64,000 nt of DNA from assembly GCA_036375695.1 (NCBI GenBank), contig DASVBU010000004.1:1-64000 (forward strand). The letters are read 5' to 3'. The DNA comes from ZC4RG35 sp036375695. GTDB lineage: Bacteria > Actinomycetota > Acidimicrobiia > Spongiisociales > ZC4RG35. The notes below the pieces were generated by a model. That model worked only from the letters and a program-made list of their open reading frames with translations. It did no database searches and had not been told where the DNA came from. Position 1 is the first letter of the stretch. Every line of letters begins with the position of its first letter. The position numbers were made by a program, and so were the translations under genes. Below are positions 16,087 to 23,353 of this stretch, one piece after another.

Positions 16087-16468
16087 TCACGGGTTCGAGG
16101 TCGGGCTCTCGGTCGGGTTCGAGGCCAGTCACGTCATGGAGGGAATGGAGGGTCCGGAGGGCGAGCTCCACTCCCACGACTACCGGGTCGAGGCGGTCGT
16201 TGGTCGCGTCAAGTTGGACGAGAACGGGATGGTCCTCGACCTCGATCTGCTCGCCGATGCCCTGGATCGATTGCGGCTCGGGCTCGAGGGTCAGAATCTG
16301 GAGGTGATCCGTCCACCGGACCGGGAGTCGGTCACGGTCGAGGTGTTCGCCGTTTGGGCGCACGGCTTCCTCTTGTCGGCACTCGACGGCACCGGGGTCG
16401 ACTGGCTCGCGGTCAGGGTGTGGGAGAACGAGGTCGCCTTCGGCGGCTTCAGGGGGCCGGTCGGATGA
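16064..16468 (+). CDS. 6-pyruvoyl-tetrahydropterin synthase / QueD-like protein lacking catalytic residues
   Basis: A 134-residue T-fold protein. Zinc ligands look intact: His23 in FEASH, His36 and His38 in LHSHDY. GMVLDLDLLADAL and the final VWENEVAF with Glu121 also match the family. However, the catalytic Cys that normally precedes the HGH motif is missing (PEGELHSH), and the catalytic Asp-His pair of the LDHxxL motif reads LEGQNL, so His is replaced by Gly76. A normal PTPS or carboxytetrahydropterin synthase reaction is therefore doubtful. GGAAGGA precedes ATG 16064; ATG 16079 is an alternative. It overlaps the MDR stop and the glycosyltransferase start (ATGA). Confidence 0.8.
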   Translation: MPPSPMTDHGFEVGLSVGFEASHVMEGMEGPEGELHSHDYRVEAVVGRVKLDENGMVLDLDLLADALDRLRLGLEGQNLEVIRPPDRESVTVEVFAVWAHGFLLSALDGTGVDWLAVRVWENEVAFGGFRGPVG

Positions 16469-17472
16469 GCCGGATGGTCTCGCTGTTGACGGCTTCCGGC
16501 ACCTCGGTCAGTGGAGGCCACCTGTACAACCGGCGGATGCTCGCCGCCGCGCCCCGGTACGGCACGGAGATGCAGGTCGTGCAGGTCGACGAGGTGTCCG
16601 ACCTGACCAACGTGGCGGGACAGGTCGTGATCGACAGCCTCGTGGCGGCGTCGGTCGCGGGGAAGCTGCCACATGAGCCGGGCCCCCTCGCCGCCCTGGT
16701 CCATCAGGTGCCGGGGGGCGCCGACGGGTCGATGCGGGCGAGGAGGGCGAGACACGCCGCCGACCTTCACCTCTACGGGATGTGTCGTCTCGTCATCGCG
16801 GCGAGCACCTATCTGGAGGATGAGCTGGTCCAGGCCGGTGTGCCGCGTAGCCACATCGAGGTGGTGCCACCGGGTTGTGACCCGGCACCGGTGGCCGACT
16901 CGCCCCCTGTCGACCTGCGGGAAGGGCGGAAGCTGGCGCTCCTCAACGTGGCCAACTGGCTCCCCAACAAGGGGATCCTCCAGCTCCTCGACGTCATGGA
17001 CTCGCTCCCCACGGATGACGTCGTGCTCCATCTGGTCGGGGCCAGGGATGTCGATCCCCGATACACCCGTCGGATCGAGAGACGGCTCTGGGATGTCGGC
17101 GACAGGGTGGTGGTTCACGGCGAGGCGCCGCCGGAGGCGGTGGCAGGTTTGTACGCCGCCGCCGATGCCCTCGTGATCGCCAGCCAGAGCGAGGGGTATG
17201 CAACCGTGGTGGCCGAGGCCCTGCGGGCCGGGCTGCCGGTTCTGGGCTGGGGTGTCGGCAACATCCCCAATCTGATGAGCGACGGTGACGAAGGGCGGCT
17301 CTTCCAGCCCGGCGACACCGATGGTCTCGCCGGCGCCATCGTGAACCTGGTTCGGGACGACGACATGCGGGCGAGGTTCGCCTCTCGTGCGGCCGCGACG
17401 GGCCGCCAATTGCCCACCTGGGAGGAGACGGGGGATCGCTTCTTCGAGGTGTTGGGCCGGATCGGTCGGTAG
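16465..17472 (+). CDS. Glycosyltransferase family 4 (GT-B fold)
   Basis: A 335-residue retaining GT-B glycosyltransferase. The C-terminal nucleotide-sugar site has the EX7E motif SEGYATVVAEALRAG, preceded by LNVANWLPNKGILQLL and LVGARDVDPRY; the N-terminal domain begins LTASGTSVSGGHLYNR. The ATG overlaps the PTPS-like stop by ATGA, so the MDR, PTPS-like and glycosyltransferase genes form one tightly coupled operon. It has no membrane segment and would act in the cytoplasm. Acceptor and donor are unknown; context suggests a small pterin- or pyrimidine-derived acceptor. Confidence 0.85.
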   Translation: MSRMVSLLTASGTSVSGGHLYNRRMLAAAPRYGTEMQVVQVDEVSDLTNVAGQVVIDSLVAASVAGKLPHEPGPLAALVHQVPGGADGSMRARRARHAADLHLYGMCRLVIAASTYLEDELVQAGVPRSHIEVVPPGCDPAPVADSPPVDLREGRKLALLNVANWLPNKGILQLLDVMDSLPTDDVVLHLVGARDVDPRYTRRIERRLWDVGDRVVVHGEAPPEAVAGLYAAADALVIASQSEGYATVVAEALRAGLPVLGWGVGNIPNLMSDGDEGRLFQPGDTDGLAGAIVNLVRDDDMRARFASRAAATGRQLPTWEETGDRFFEVLGRIGR

Positions 17473-17492
17473 ACGGGGAAGCACCGCTTCGA

Positions 17493-18848
17493 TCAGGGTG
17501 GCCGCGTCTTGACGTATCGGTGACCGAGGGGACTGATCCACTGGTGGCGACCGTCGATGACATGGTGCTCCCACCTGCCCTCGTGGATCAGGGTGTGGTC
17601 GTGACGACACTCCGGCGTGCCGTTGTCGGTCGTGGTGGGGCCGCCCTGGGCGTAGGGCCGTGTGTGGTCCATGTCGCAGTCCGATGCGGGCATCCGGCAG
17701 CCGGGGAACCCGCAGGTGGTGTACTTGGCTTCGAGGTAGCGCCGTTGCGCCCGGCTGAACCGACGTCGGGTCAGGCCCGTGTCGATGACGTTGCCCCCGT
17801 CGTCGGTGACGGTGAACCGCCAGTGGCCGTCGGTGTTGCGCTCGGCGATCTGTCGGGCGATGTCCGCCACCACCGGGCCGAGCCCCGGGATCTCGCCGGC
17901 GCGGTCGTCGAGACCGGCGAGCGTGGCGAGATCGACACGGAGCTCGACGGTGCCGTCGCCCGACGTCTTGCCACTGCTACCACCTTCGAGCAGGTCGCAG
18001 GCGACGTCGGTGCGAAGCTGGTCCGTGGTCCGGGTGTCGCCGGAGACCTTCAGGGACATGGCGAACCGGTTCACGTGACGACCGATGGAGCGGGCCTTGT
18101 CGATCGGGACGTCCAGGATGTGGATGTCGGCGGTCCCGGCCTCGGTCTGGCGGAGCCAGAAGCGTCGATCCCGCACGGCGTTCTCGTAGCGGCGCTTGGC
18201 CCGCACCGGATCCATCTCGGTGCAGAGCCGCCGGATCAGGGCCCGCAGCTCGCCCGAGGTCAGGTCGGGGATGAGGTCGAGGATGGAGTCGACGAGGCTC
18301 CTGCGCTCCTCGACTTCCAGATGCCTCACCCCCTCGACAACCACCCGGACCCTGTACAGGTCGATCCGACCGGCACGCAGCATCTCGAGAAGCCGCGGGT
18401 GGTCGTCGACGAGGGCGACGGCGAGGTCGACGCGCTGCTCGGCCGCATGCCGGGTCAGGCGGAGTGCCGCCCGAATCTCGTCGGAGGCGAACTCCCACCG
18501 GGCATTGATGGCCTCCAGGGGCTCGTTCTCGAGTGGCGGGGGGAGATGGTGGGTGATGGCGTCGACGGCGTCGATCGACCCGGCCTGGTGATGGGACACC
18601 AGACGCTCCCTCGCCTGAAGGAGCCGGATCTGATCGAAGGCCGAGAGCCGGGACGGGTCGACGCGATGGAGCAGGGCGGCGAGCATGATGGGTGGCAGGT
18701 CGTCGAGATCGGAGGGGAGACCCTCGTCGGGCCAGGGCCGGGACCACTCCTCTTCGGTCAGCCGATGGGCGAGCTCATCGAAACCCTCTTCCCAGGGAAG
18801 CTCTGGCTCGCCCGCTCGAGCCCCGAGTGGTGTCTCGGCCCCGAACAT
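17493..18848 (-). CDS. DUF222 / 13E12-family HNH endonuclease-domain protein
   Basis: A protein of about 451 residues with an N-terminal helical DUF222 region (long helices between residues 60 and 260) and a C-terminal HNH motif: CGFPGCRMPASDCDMDH, then GG, N and CRHDH. HNH domains cut DNA using one metal ion; the role of 13E12 proteins is unknown, though they are multicopy in many actinobacteria. I choose ATG 18848 because a well-placed promoter (-35 TTGACA, -10 TATCAG) would begin transcription at about this codon. The alternative TTG at 18878 would lie inside the promoter. Confidence 0.87.
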   Translation of the reverse strand: MFGAETPLGARAGEPELPWEEGFDELAHRLTEEEWSRPWPDEGLPSDLDDLPPIMLAALLHRVDPSRLSAFDQIRLLQARERLVSHHQAGSIDAVDAITHHLPPPLENEPLEAINARWEFASDEIRAALRLTRHAAEQRVDLAVALVDDHPRLLEMLRAGRIDLYRVRVVVEGVRHLEVEERRSLVDSILDLIPDLTSGELRALIRRLCTEMDPVRAKRRYENAVRDRRFWLRQTEAGTADIHILDVPIDKARSIGRHVNRFAMSLKVSGDTRTTDQLRTDVACDLLEGGSSGKTSGDGTVELRVDLATLAGLDDRAGEIPGLGPVVADIARQIAERNTDGHWRFTVTDDGGNVIDTGLTRRRFSRAQRRYLEAKYTTCGFPGCRMPASDCDMDHTRPYAQGGPTTTDNGTPECRHDHTLIHEGRWEHHVIDGRHQWISPLGHRYVKTRPP

Positions 18849-18855
18849 GTGTACG

Positions 18856-18885
18856 CTGATACAGAGTGCCAATGACAATTGTCAA
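18856..18885 (-). promoter_or_regulatory. Promoter of the DUF222-HNH gene with overlapping palindrome
   Basis: On the minus strand TTGACA (18880-18885) and TATCAG (18856-18861) are separated by 18 bases, close to a consensus vegetative promoter. A perfect 12-base palindrome TGACAATTGTCA (18873-18884) overlaps the -35 box and could bind a repressor. Start of transcription would fall close to the ATG, giving a leaderless mRNA. Confidence 0.65.
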
Positions 18886-18950
18886 GCACCATCGAACATC
18901 GCCCAATCCAATCCTTGCGGGAAAGAACGGACCAGGTTCGCACTCGGAGA

Positions 18951-20252
18951 TCAGCTCTCGCAGCCGATTCCGTCGTTGTCACCGTCGAAGCCGTGCGGGT
19001 CCGGCGGGAGCACCTGGAAGCGCCGGAACGGTATGTCGCCGCAGTCCAGGTCGGGTGGGTAGGGCTGGATGCACACGGTGGGGTAGCTCGGGTCACAGCC
19101 GCTGTCGCTCCCGCCTCCGCCGGTGCCCGGCTGTGTGGTGGTCGGCCTGGGCCCGGACGTCGTCGTGGTCGGCGCTACCCACGCCAGGTCGTCGACGACG
19201 TTCCCGTGATGGTCGAGCAGGAAGGCGGTGTCGCCGTCGTTGTTCCACACCGCACCAGCGGCGTTGCACCAGTAGAGCTTGGTGGCGGTGTCCGTGCCGC
19301 AACCGGTGTGGATCGTCACCGACGCGCCTGCCCCGATGACGAAACCGGCGGGGAAGGTGTACCGGTGCGAGGCAGACTCGTCCTTGAGCACCCATCCGGT
19401 CAGGTCGACCCCCAGCCCGCCGCGGTTCTCGACGACCACGTACTCGCCGTTGAGGTTCTCGTGATCGTTGCCGGGGGCGTCGGCCTCGATCTCGACGATG
19501 ACCAGGTCGTAACCCGCCGACGGCCCACAGGCGTCCGGTGCCCAGAGGCCGAGACGCGCGGTCTTCGCCTCCTCCTGGGCGGCGTGGAACCGCTCGGACA
19601 TGGAGATGTCGGGCGGGTAATCCCGGGCCAGGGCGGCGCCCCGTCGGATCATCTCCTCGCCGACGTTGAGACTCCCCACCCACACGTCACGGAGCAGCCG
19701 GTCGTACTGGTCCCGATCGGAGACGTCGCGGGTCAGCCAGACCGTGGAGCCGATCGGTGTCAGCCACTCCAGGACCGCTGCGGCCTCGGCGGCGAAGCAC
19801 TCGCCACGCTCGGGTGTGTTGATGCCGATGATGCGCAGGTCGTCCACGACGCCGGAGGAGAGCCGGATCTCGAGTGTGTCGCCATCGGTGATCGACACCA
19901 CCGTCGCCGTCTCGGCGCCCGGGGGCGGGTCGGCCATCGGGTCGCCGGAAGGACCGGATGCGACCGGGCCGAAGATGATCCCGGCTCCCTCCTGATCGGG
20001 GAACGGGATGGGCCGGCTGGTCGTGGTGGTGGCAACCGTGCTCGACGTCGTGCTGCTGCTCGTGCTCGAAGAGCTCGAAGAAGTGGATGGAGAGGTGGAC
20101 GGGGTCGTCGAAGCTGCCACCGTTGTGCCCGAAGCCTGGGTGGATGGCGCGTCGTCGCCACCGCCTGCGTTGATCACGGCCGCCACGACGAGGATCCCGG
20201 CCCCGACCCAACCCATGCGCCGTTTCGTCCAGCGACCCGGCATGTCCATCAC
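18951..20252 (-). CDS. Membrane-anchored nuclease: SNase-like domain, lamin-tail domain, Excalibur domain
   Basis: A 433-residue exported protein. Residues about 12-30 form a membrane anchor or signal (GWVGAGILVVAAVINAGG), followed by a Ser/Thr-rich linker (about 35-80). A thermonuclease-like domain follows (ATVVSITDGDTLEIRL, IIGINTPERGECF, DRDQYDRLLRDVW), then a lamin-tail-like beta domain (NLNGEYVVVENRGG, GWVLKDES), and a C-terminal calcium-binding Excalibur motif (DLDCGDIPF to DGDNDGIGCES). It should degrade nucleic acids outside the cell. The start is GTG 20252 or the following ATGs (20249, 20243). The next minus-strand gene upstream is a cell-wall amidase. Confidence 0.85.
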   Translation of the reverse strand: MMDMPGRWTKRRMGWVGAGILVVAAVINAGGGDDAPSTQASGTTVAASTTPSTSPSTSSSSSSTSSSTTSSTVATTTTSRPIPFPDQEGAGIIFGPVASGPSGDPMADPPPGAETATVVSITDGDTLEIRLSSGVVDDLRIIGINTPERGECFAAEAAAVLEWLTPIGSTVWLTRDVSDRDQYDRLLRDVWVGSLNVGEEMIRRGAALARDYPPDISMSERFHAAQEEAKTARLGLWAPDACGPSAGYDLVIVEIEADAPGNDHENLNGEYVVVENRGGLGVDLTGWVLKDESASHRYTFPAGFVIGAGASVTIHTGCGTDTATKLYWCNAAGAVWNNDGDTAFLLDHHGNVVDDLAWVAPTTTTSGPRPTTTQPGTGGGGSDSGCDPSYPTVCIQPYPPDLDCGDIPFRRFQVLPPDPHGFDGDNDGIGCES

Positions 20253-20301
20253 AACCCGGAGGATCGGCCGGTGAGTTCCGGTCCCGCCTGGGGCGAAAGG
20301 C

Positions 20302-21387
20302 CTATTCCAGCGGCGGGACGACGCAGTCGTCCATGCTCCGGCCCGGGCCGCTGGGCGCGAAGTTCTGGGTCTCGACTTCGGGAATGGGGTTGTCGGATGT
20401 GGTGACGAAGCGCACCAGCGCCCGGTACACGGCTTCGGCGTAGGCCTGGCGGAAGGCGTCGGTCTTGGCCAACGCCTCCTCGGACGGGTTGGAGATGTAG
20501 ACGCCCTCGACGATCACCGCCGGCACCTCCGCCACGTCGATCACGGTGTAGTAGTCGCCACCGTCGGAGCCGATCCGGGCGATGACCCCCTCGCCGCTGC
20601 CACCCGACCAGTCGGCGTCGAAGCCGGCGAACGAACGGCGAAGCTCGTCCACCATCAGGGCTCCGAGACGGGCCGACTCGTCGTCGAAGGCGGAGACGTA
20701 TGCCTCCGAGCCGGGGTGATCGAGTGACGACGAAGGCCCGCTGTTGTGGTGGATGGAGACGAACGCATCGGCGTCGATCGAGTTGGCGAGGGTGCCGCGA
20801 AAGGTGAGGCCGACCTCGAAGTCGCCGCCGTTGGGACCGTCGGCCGGCCTGGTAGCCACCACCGTATGCGCGGCCGGCACGGAGTCCCCCTGGCTCACCT
20901 GCCCGGTCGCCCAGTCGATGTCGTGCGGCGAGGCGAGCAACTGCACCACGCGATTGGCGACATCGACATTGGCCTCGCCCTCGAGGAGCCGGGTGGGGCC
21001 AACGGCCCCGAGATCGGGATTGCCGTGCCCGGCGTCGATGACGAAGGCGGCGTCGGCAAAGCCGTTGCGGTCGATCAGCACTTCGCCCACCGTGACATCG
21101 GAGGCCGCCAGGAACCCCTCGCGGTTGCACACGTCCATGACCCGGTAGCCGTCGCCCTCCTCGGCGAGGACTGCGAAGGGGATGTTGGCGGCGAGGGGTG
21201 TGCCCGAGTACATGGTCCCGGCCCGGCTCAGCAGGTAGCCGACGCGGGTCGGTCGGCCCTCGACCAGGGTGGTCGTGGTTGCCGGGGGATCCCCCTGTCC
21301 CTGCGGGGGAGGAGCGGTCGAATCGGGGGTGGTGGAGGTCGCCGTGTCCCGCCACACCAGGAAACCGGTGAAGAGTGTCACCGCCAC
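20302..21387 (-). CDS. N-acetylmuramoyl-L-alanine amidase, membrane-anchored (Amidase_3)
   Basis: This zinc hydrolase cuts the bond between MurNAc and L-Ala in peptidoglycan. The Amidase_3 ligands are visible: His in VIDAGHGNPD, Glu in LEGEANVDVANRV, His in VSIHHNSG and the catalytic Glu in VIVEGVYISN. An N-terminal hydrophobic anchor and a Pro/Thr linker precede an SH3-like stretch. GTG 21387 gives a clipped anchor (MAVTLFTGFLVW). The frame extends upstream to a CTG at 21420 that follows AGGGGGAAG and would give a complete membrane helix, so the true start may be a CTG. It probably acts in division or wall turnover. Confidence 0.87.
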   Translation of the reverse strand: MAVTLFTGFLVWRDTATSTTPDSTAPPPQGQGDPPATTTTLVEGRPTRVGYLLSRAGTMYSGTPLAANIPFAVLAEEGDGYRVMDVCNREGFLAASDVTVGEVLIDRNGFADAAFVIDAGHGNPDLGAVGPTRLLEGEANVDVANRVVQLLASPHDIDWATGQVSQGDSVPAAHTVVATRPADGPNGGDFEVGLTFRGTLANSIDADAFVSIHHNSGPSSSLDHPGSEAYVSAFDDESARLGALMVDELRRSFAGFDADWSGGSGEGVIARIGSDGGDYYTVIDVAEVPAVIVEGVYISNPSEEALAKTDAFRQAYAEAVYRALVRFVTTSDNPIPEVETQNFAPSGPGRSMDDCVVPPLE

Positions 21388-21484
21388 CAGGACGACGAGG
21401 ATCGGCTGGTTACGGCTCAGACTTCCCCCTGCGAGGCCACCTCGCTAGGTCACCACATAGTCGGCCGTATGCCAAGTATCGGCT

Positions 21485-22450
21485 TCAGCCGACGTGTCGC
21501 GGGGGCAGCCCGACCCGGTCTTCGAGCGCCGCAGCGCGATGACGGACGATCCGCTCGGCGATGTCGCGAGCCGCCCGGCGGATCCACATCGCGGTGTGGG
21601 AGCCGTCCCGGTAGTCGGCCTCGCCGAAGGCGTCGATCCGCTTCTGCTCGAGGAGACGGGCGGCCTGGTCGAAGGCTCGCTCCGAGCCCGGGTTGTACAC
21701 GGCGTAGGTGCGGCCACCGTTCCCGGACACGATGGAGAAGACGGGCACGTCGGAGGGCCCGTCGGCGATGTAGATCATGTTCTGGAACGGGACCCTCCGG
21801 TCCTCCGGCGCCACCTTCGAGTTGACGTCGATGCCGGTCTTGTTGGTGCCCTTGTTGATCTCGAAGATCGCCCTGGTCTTCGACGTGTTGTCGATCACAA
21901 AGATCAGCTGTTGGATCTCGCCCTCCGGCGAGAAGAGCTGGCCCTGCTTGCTCTGGTAGTCGGGTGGCGCCACCAGCTCGGTGAACTCGCACGCCCACAC
22001 GTAGTCGAGGTACGGGGCCACCGACGAGCCCAGGATCATCTGGCGCAGACCCGTCGACACCACATAGTGCTCGACGGTGATCTGGTGGTCGGAGAAGACG
22101 GGGTCGGCGGAGATCTCCTTCCGCAGCGACTCCATGAAGTCGGGAATCCCGGGGTAGAACTCGATCTGGGCCCCTAGCTCGGCGAGGAGCAGGTTGCTCA
22201 ACCCCGGCATGCGACCGTGGCGCACATAGGAGAGGATGTGGTTCAGGTAGAGGTGGTCGCGCTGGATCAGCTTCGATCCGTGGCTCCGGTAGAAGTCCTC
22301 GAGACCGTCCACCTCGGCCCAGAACTCGTCCTCGTCGATCCCGTAGTGACGGAACAGCGGGCCCTGCATGTTTCCGGGGATCAGGGTCTTGTCGAAGTCC
22401 CAGATCACCGCGATCACGTTCTGGGGGAAGATCTGTTTGGCCACGGCCAT
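21485..22450 (-). CDS. HAD-superfamily phosphatase, phosphoserine-phosphatase-like
   Basis: A 321-residue HAD hydrolase. Motif I is WDFDKTLIPG (nucleophile and acid/base Asp), motif II is VVSTGLRQM, and motif IV reads IADGPSDVPVF. A helical cap insert lies between motif I and II (residues about 30-125). The substrate is not inferable, and the C-terminal extension (IRRAARDIAERIVRHRA) is longer than in SerB. A TAGCCT box lies just before the ATG. It is divergent from the alpha/beta hydrolase gene. Confidence 0.83.
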   Translation of the reverse strand: MAVAKQIFPQNVIAVIWDFDKTLIPGNMQGPLFRHYGIDEDEFWAEVDGLEDFYRSHGSKLIQRDHLYLNHILSYVRHGRMPGLSNLLLAELGAQIEFYPGIPDFMESLRKEISADPVFSDHQITVEHYVVSTGLRQMILGSSVAPYLDYVWACEFTELVAPPDYQSKQGQLFSPEGEIQQLIFVIDNTSKTRAIFEINKGTNKTGIDVNSKVAPEDRRVPFQNMIYIADGPSDVPVFSIVSGNGGRTYAVYNPGSERAFDQAARLLEQKRIDAFGEADYRDGSHTAMWIRRAARDIAERIVRHRAAALEDRVGLPPRHVG

Positions 22451-22498
22451 CCAAGGCTATCCGGGAACGCGAAATCCTCAACAGGTACGGTTCGGCCG

Positions 22499-23353
22499 AT
22501 GTTCGACGTGTACTCCTCGTGCCGTCAGGTGCGGTCGGACGGGATCACGGTCAACGTCGCCGACCATGGGCCCACCGACGGCGAAGCCGTCCTCATGCTC
22601 CACGGATTCCCCGACTCCGCCCGGCTGTGGCGGAGCCAGGTCCCGGCGCTGGTCGAGGCCGGCTACCGGGTCCTCGCCCCCGACCTGCGTGGCTTCGGCC
22701 GGTCCCAGATCGACGTTTCCGTCCCGCAGTGCGGGATGGCGTCGTTGTGCGCGGACGCCCTGGCGGTCCTCGATGACGCCGGCGTGGACCGGGCCCACGT
22801 CGTGGGACACGACTGGGGTGCTGCGGTCTCCTGGATGCTGGCGCTGTCTGCGCCCGATCGGTTTCGCAGCCTCACCGCCCTCTCGGTGGGCCATCCCTCC
22901 GCGTTCCAGCGGGCAGGTGTCGCCCAGCGGGAGAAGTCCTGGTACATGCTCCTCTTCCAGTTCGAGGGTGTCGCCGAGACGGCCCTCTCCGCCGACGACT
23001 GGCGGTGGCTGCGGCGCTGGGGCGCGGGATGCGGAGAGGCGGACAACTGGATCGCCGACCTGAGCCGGCCCGGTGCCCTGGAGGCCGCGCTCGCCATCTA
23101 CCGCGCCAACTCGCGTCCGGAGAGCTTCATCGCTCCGCCGCGGGACCACCCGCCGGTCGAGGTGCCGGTGATGGGGGTCTGGTCCACCGAGGATCCCGCC
23201 CTCACCGAGAGGCAGATGGTGGAGTCGGAGCGCTACGTGTCGGGGCCCTGGCGGTACGAGCGTCTGGAGGGGGTGGGGCATTGGGTCCCGGTGGAGGCAC
23301 CCGAGGAGCTCAACGCCCTCCTACTCGACTGGCTGGGCCGGCAAGTGGCGTGA
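22499..23353 (+). CDS. Alpha/beta hydrolase, epoxide-hydrolase-like
   Basis: A 284-residue alpha/beta-hydrolase. The oxyanion segment is LMLHGFPDS, the nucleophile elbow is VGHDWGAAV with Asp105 as nucleophile (Asp, as in epoxide hydrolases and dehalogenases), and the final His is in GVGHWVP. LRGFGRS is the conserved strand/turn. It lies behind TACGGT with a 7-base gap to the ATG, so it is probably leaderless, and the next gene starts within its stop (GTGA). The substrate is unknown; the coupling to a DNA-repair-like fusion may be coincidental. Confidence 0.85.
   Translation: MFDVYSSCRQVRSDGITVNVADHGPTDGEAVLMLHGFPDSARLWRSQVPALVEAGYRVLAPDLRGFGRSQIDVSVPQCGMASLCADALAVLDDAGVDRAHVVGHDWGAAVSWMLALSAPDRFRSLTALSVGHPSAFQRAGVAQREKSWYMLLFQFEGVAETALSADDWRWLRRWGAGCGEADNWIADLSRPGALEAALAIYRANSRPESFIAPPRDHPPVEVPVMGVWSTEDPALTERQMVESERYVSGPWRYERLEGVGHWVPVEAPEELNALLLDWLGRQVA

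Noticed and set aside
17493..18848. HNH gene as part of an intron or phage
   Set aside because: No intron RNA, integrase, terminase or att-like repeat is nearby, and DUF222 proteins are usual chromosomal genes in actinobacteria.
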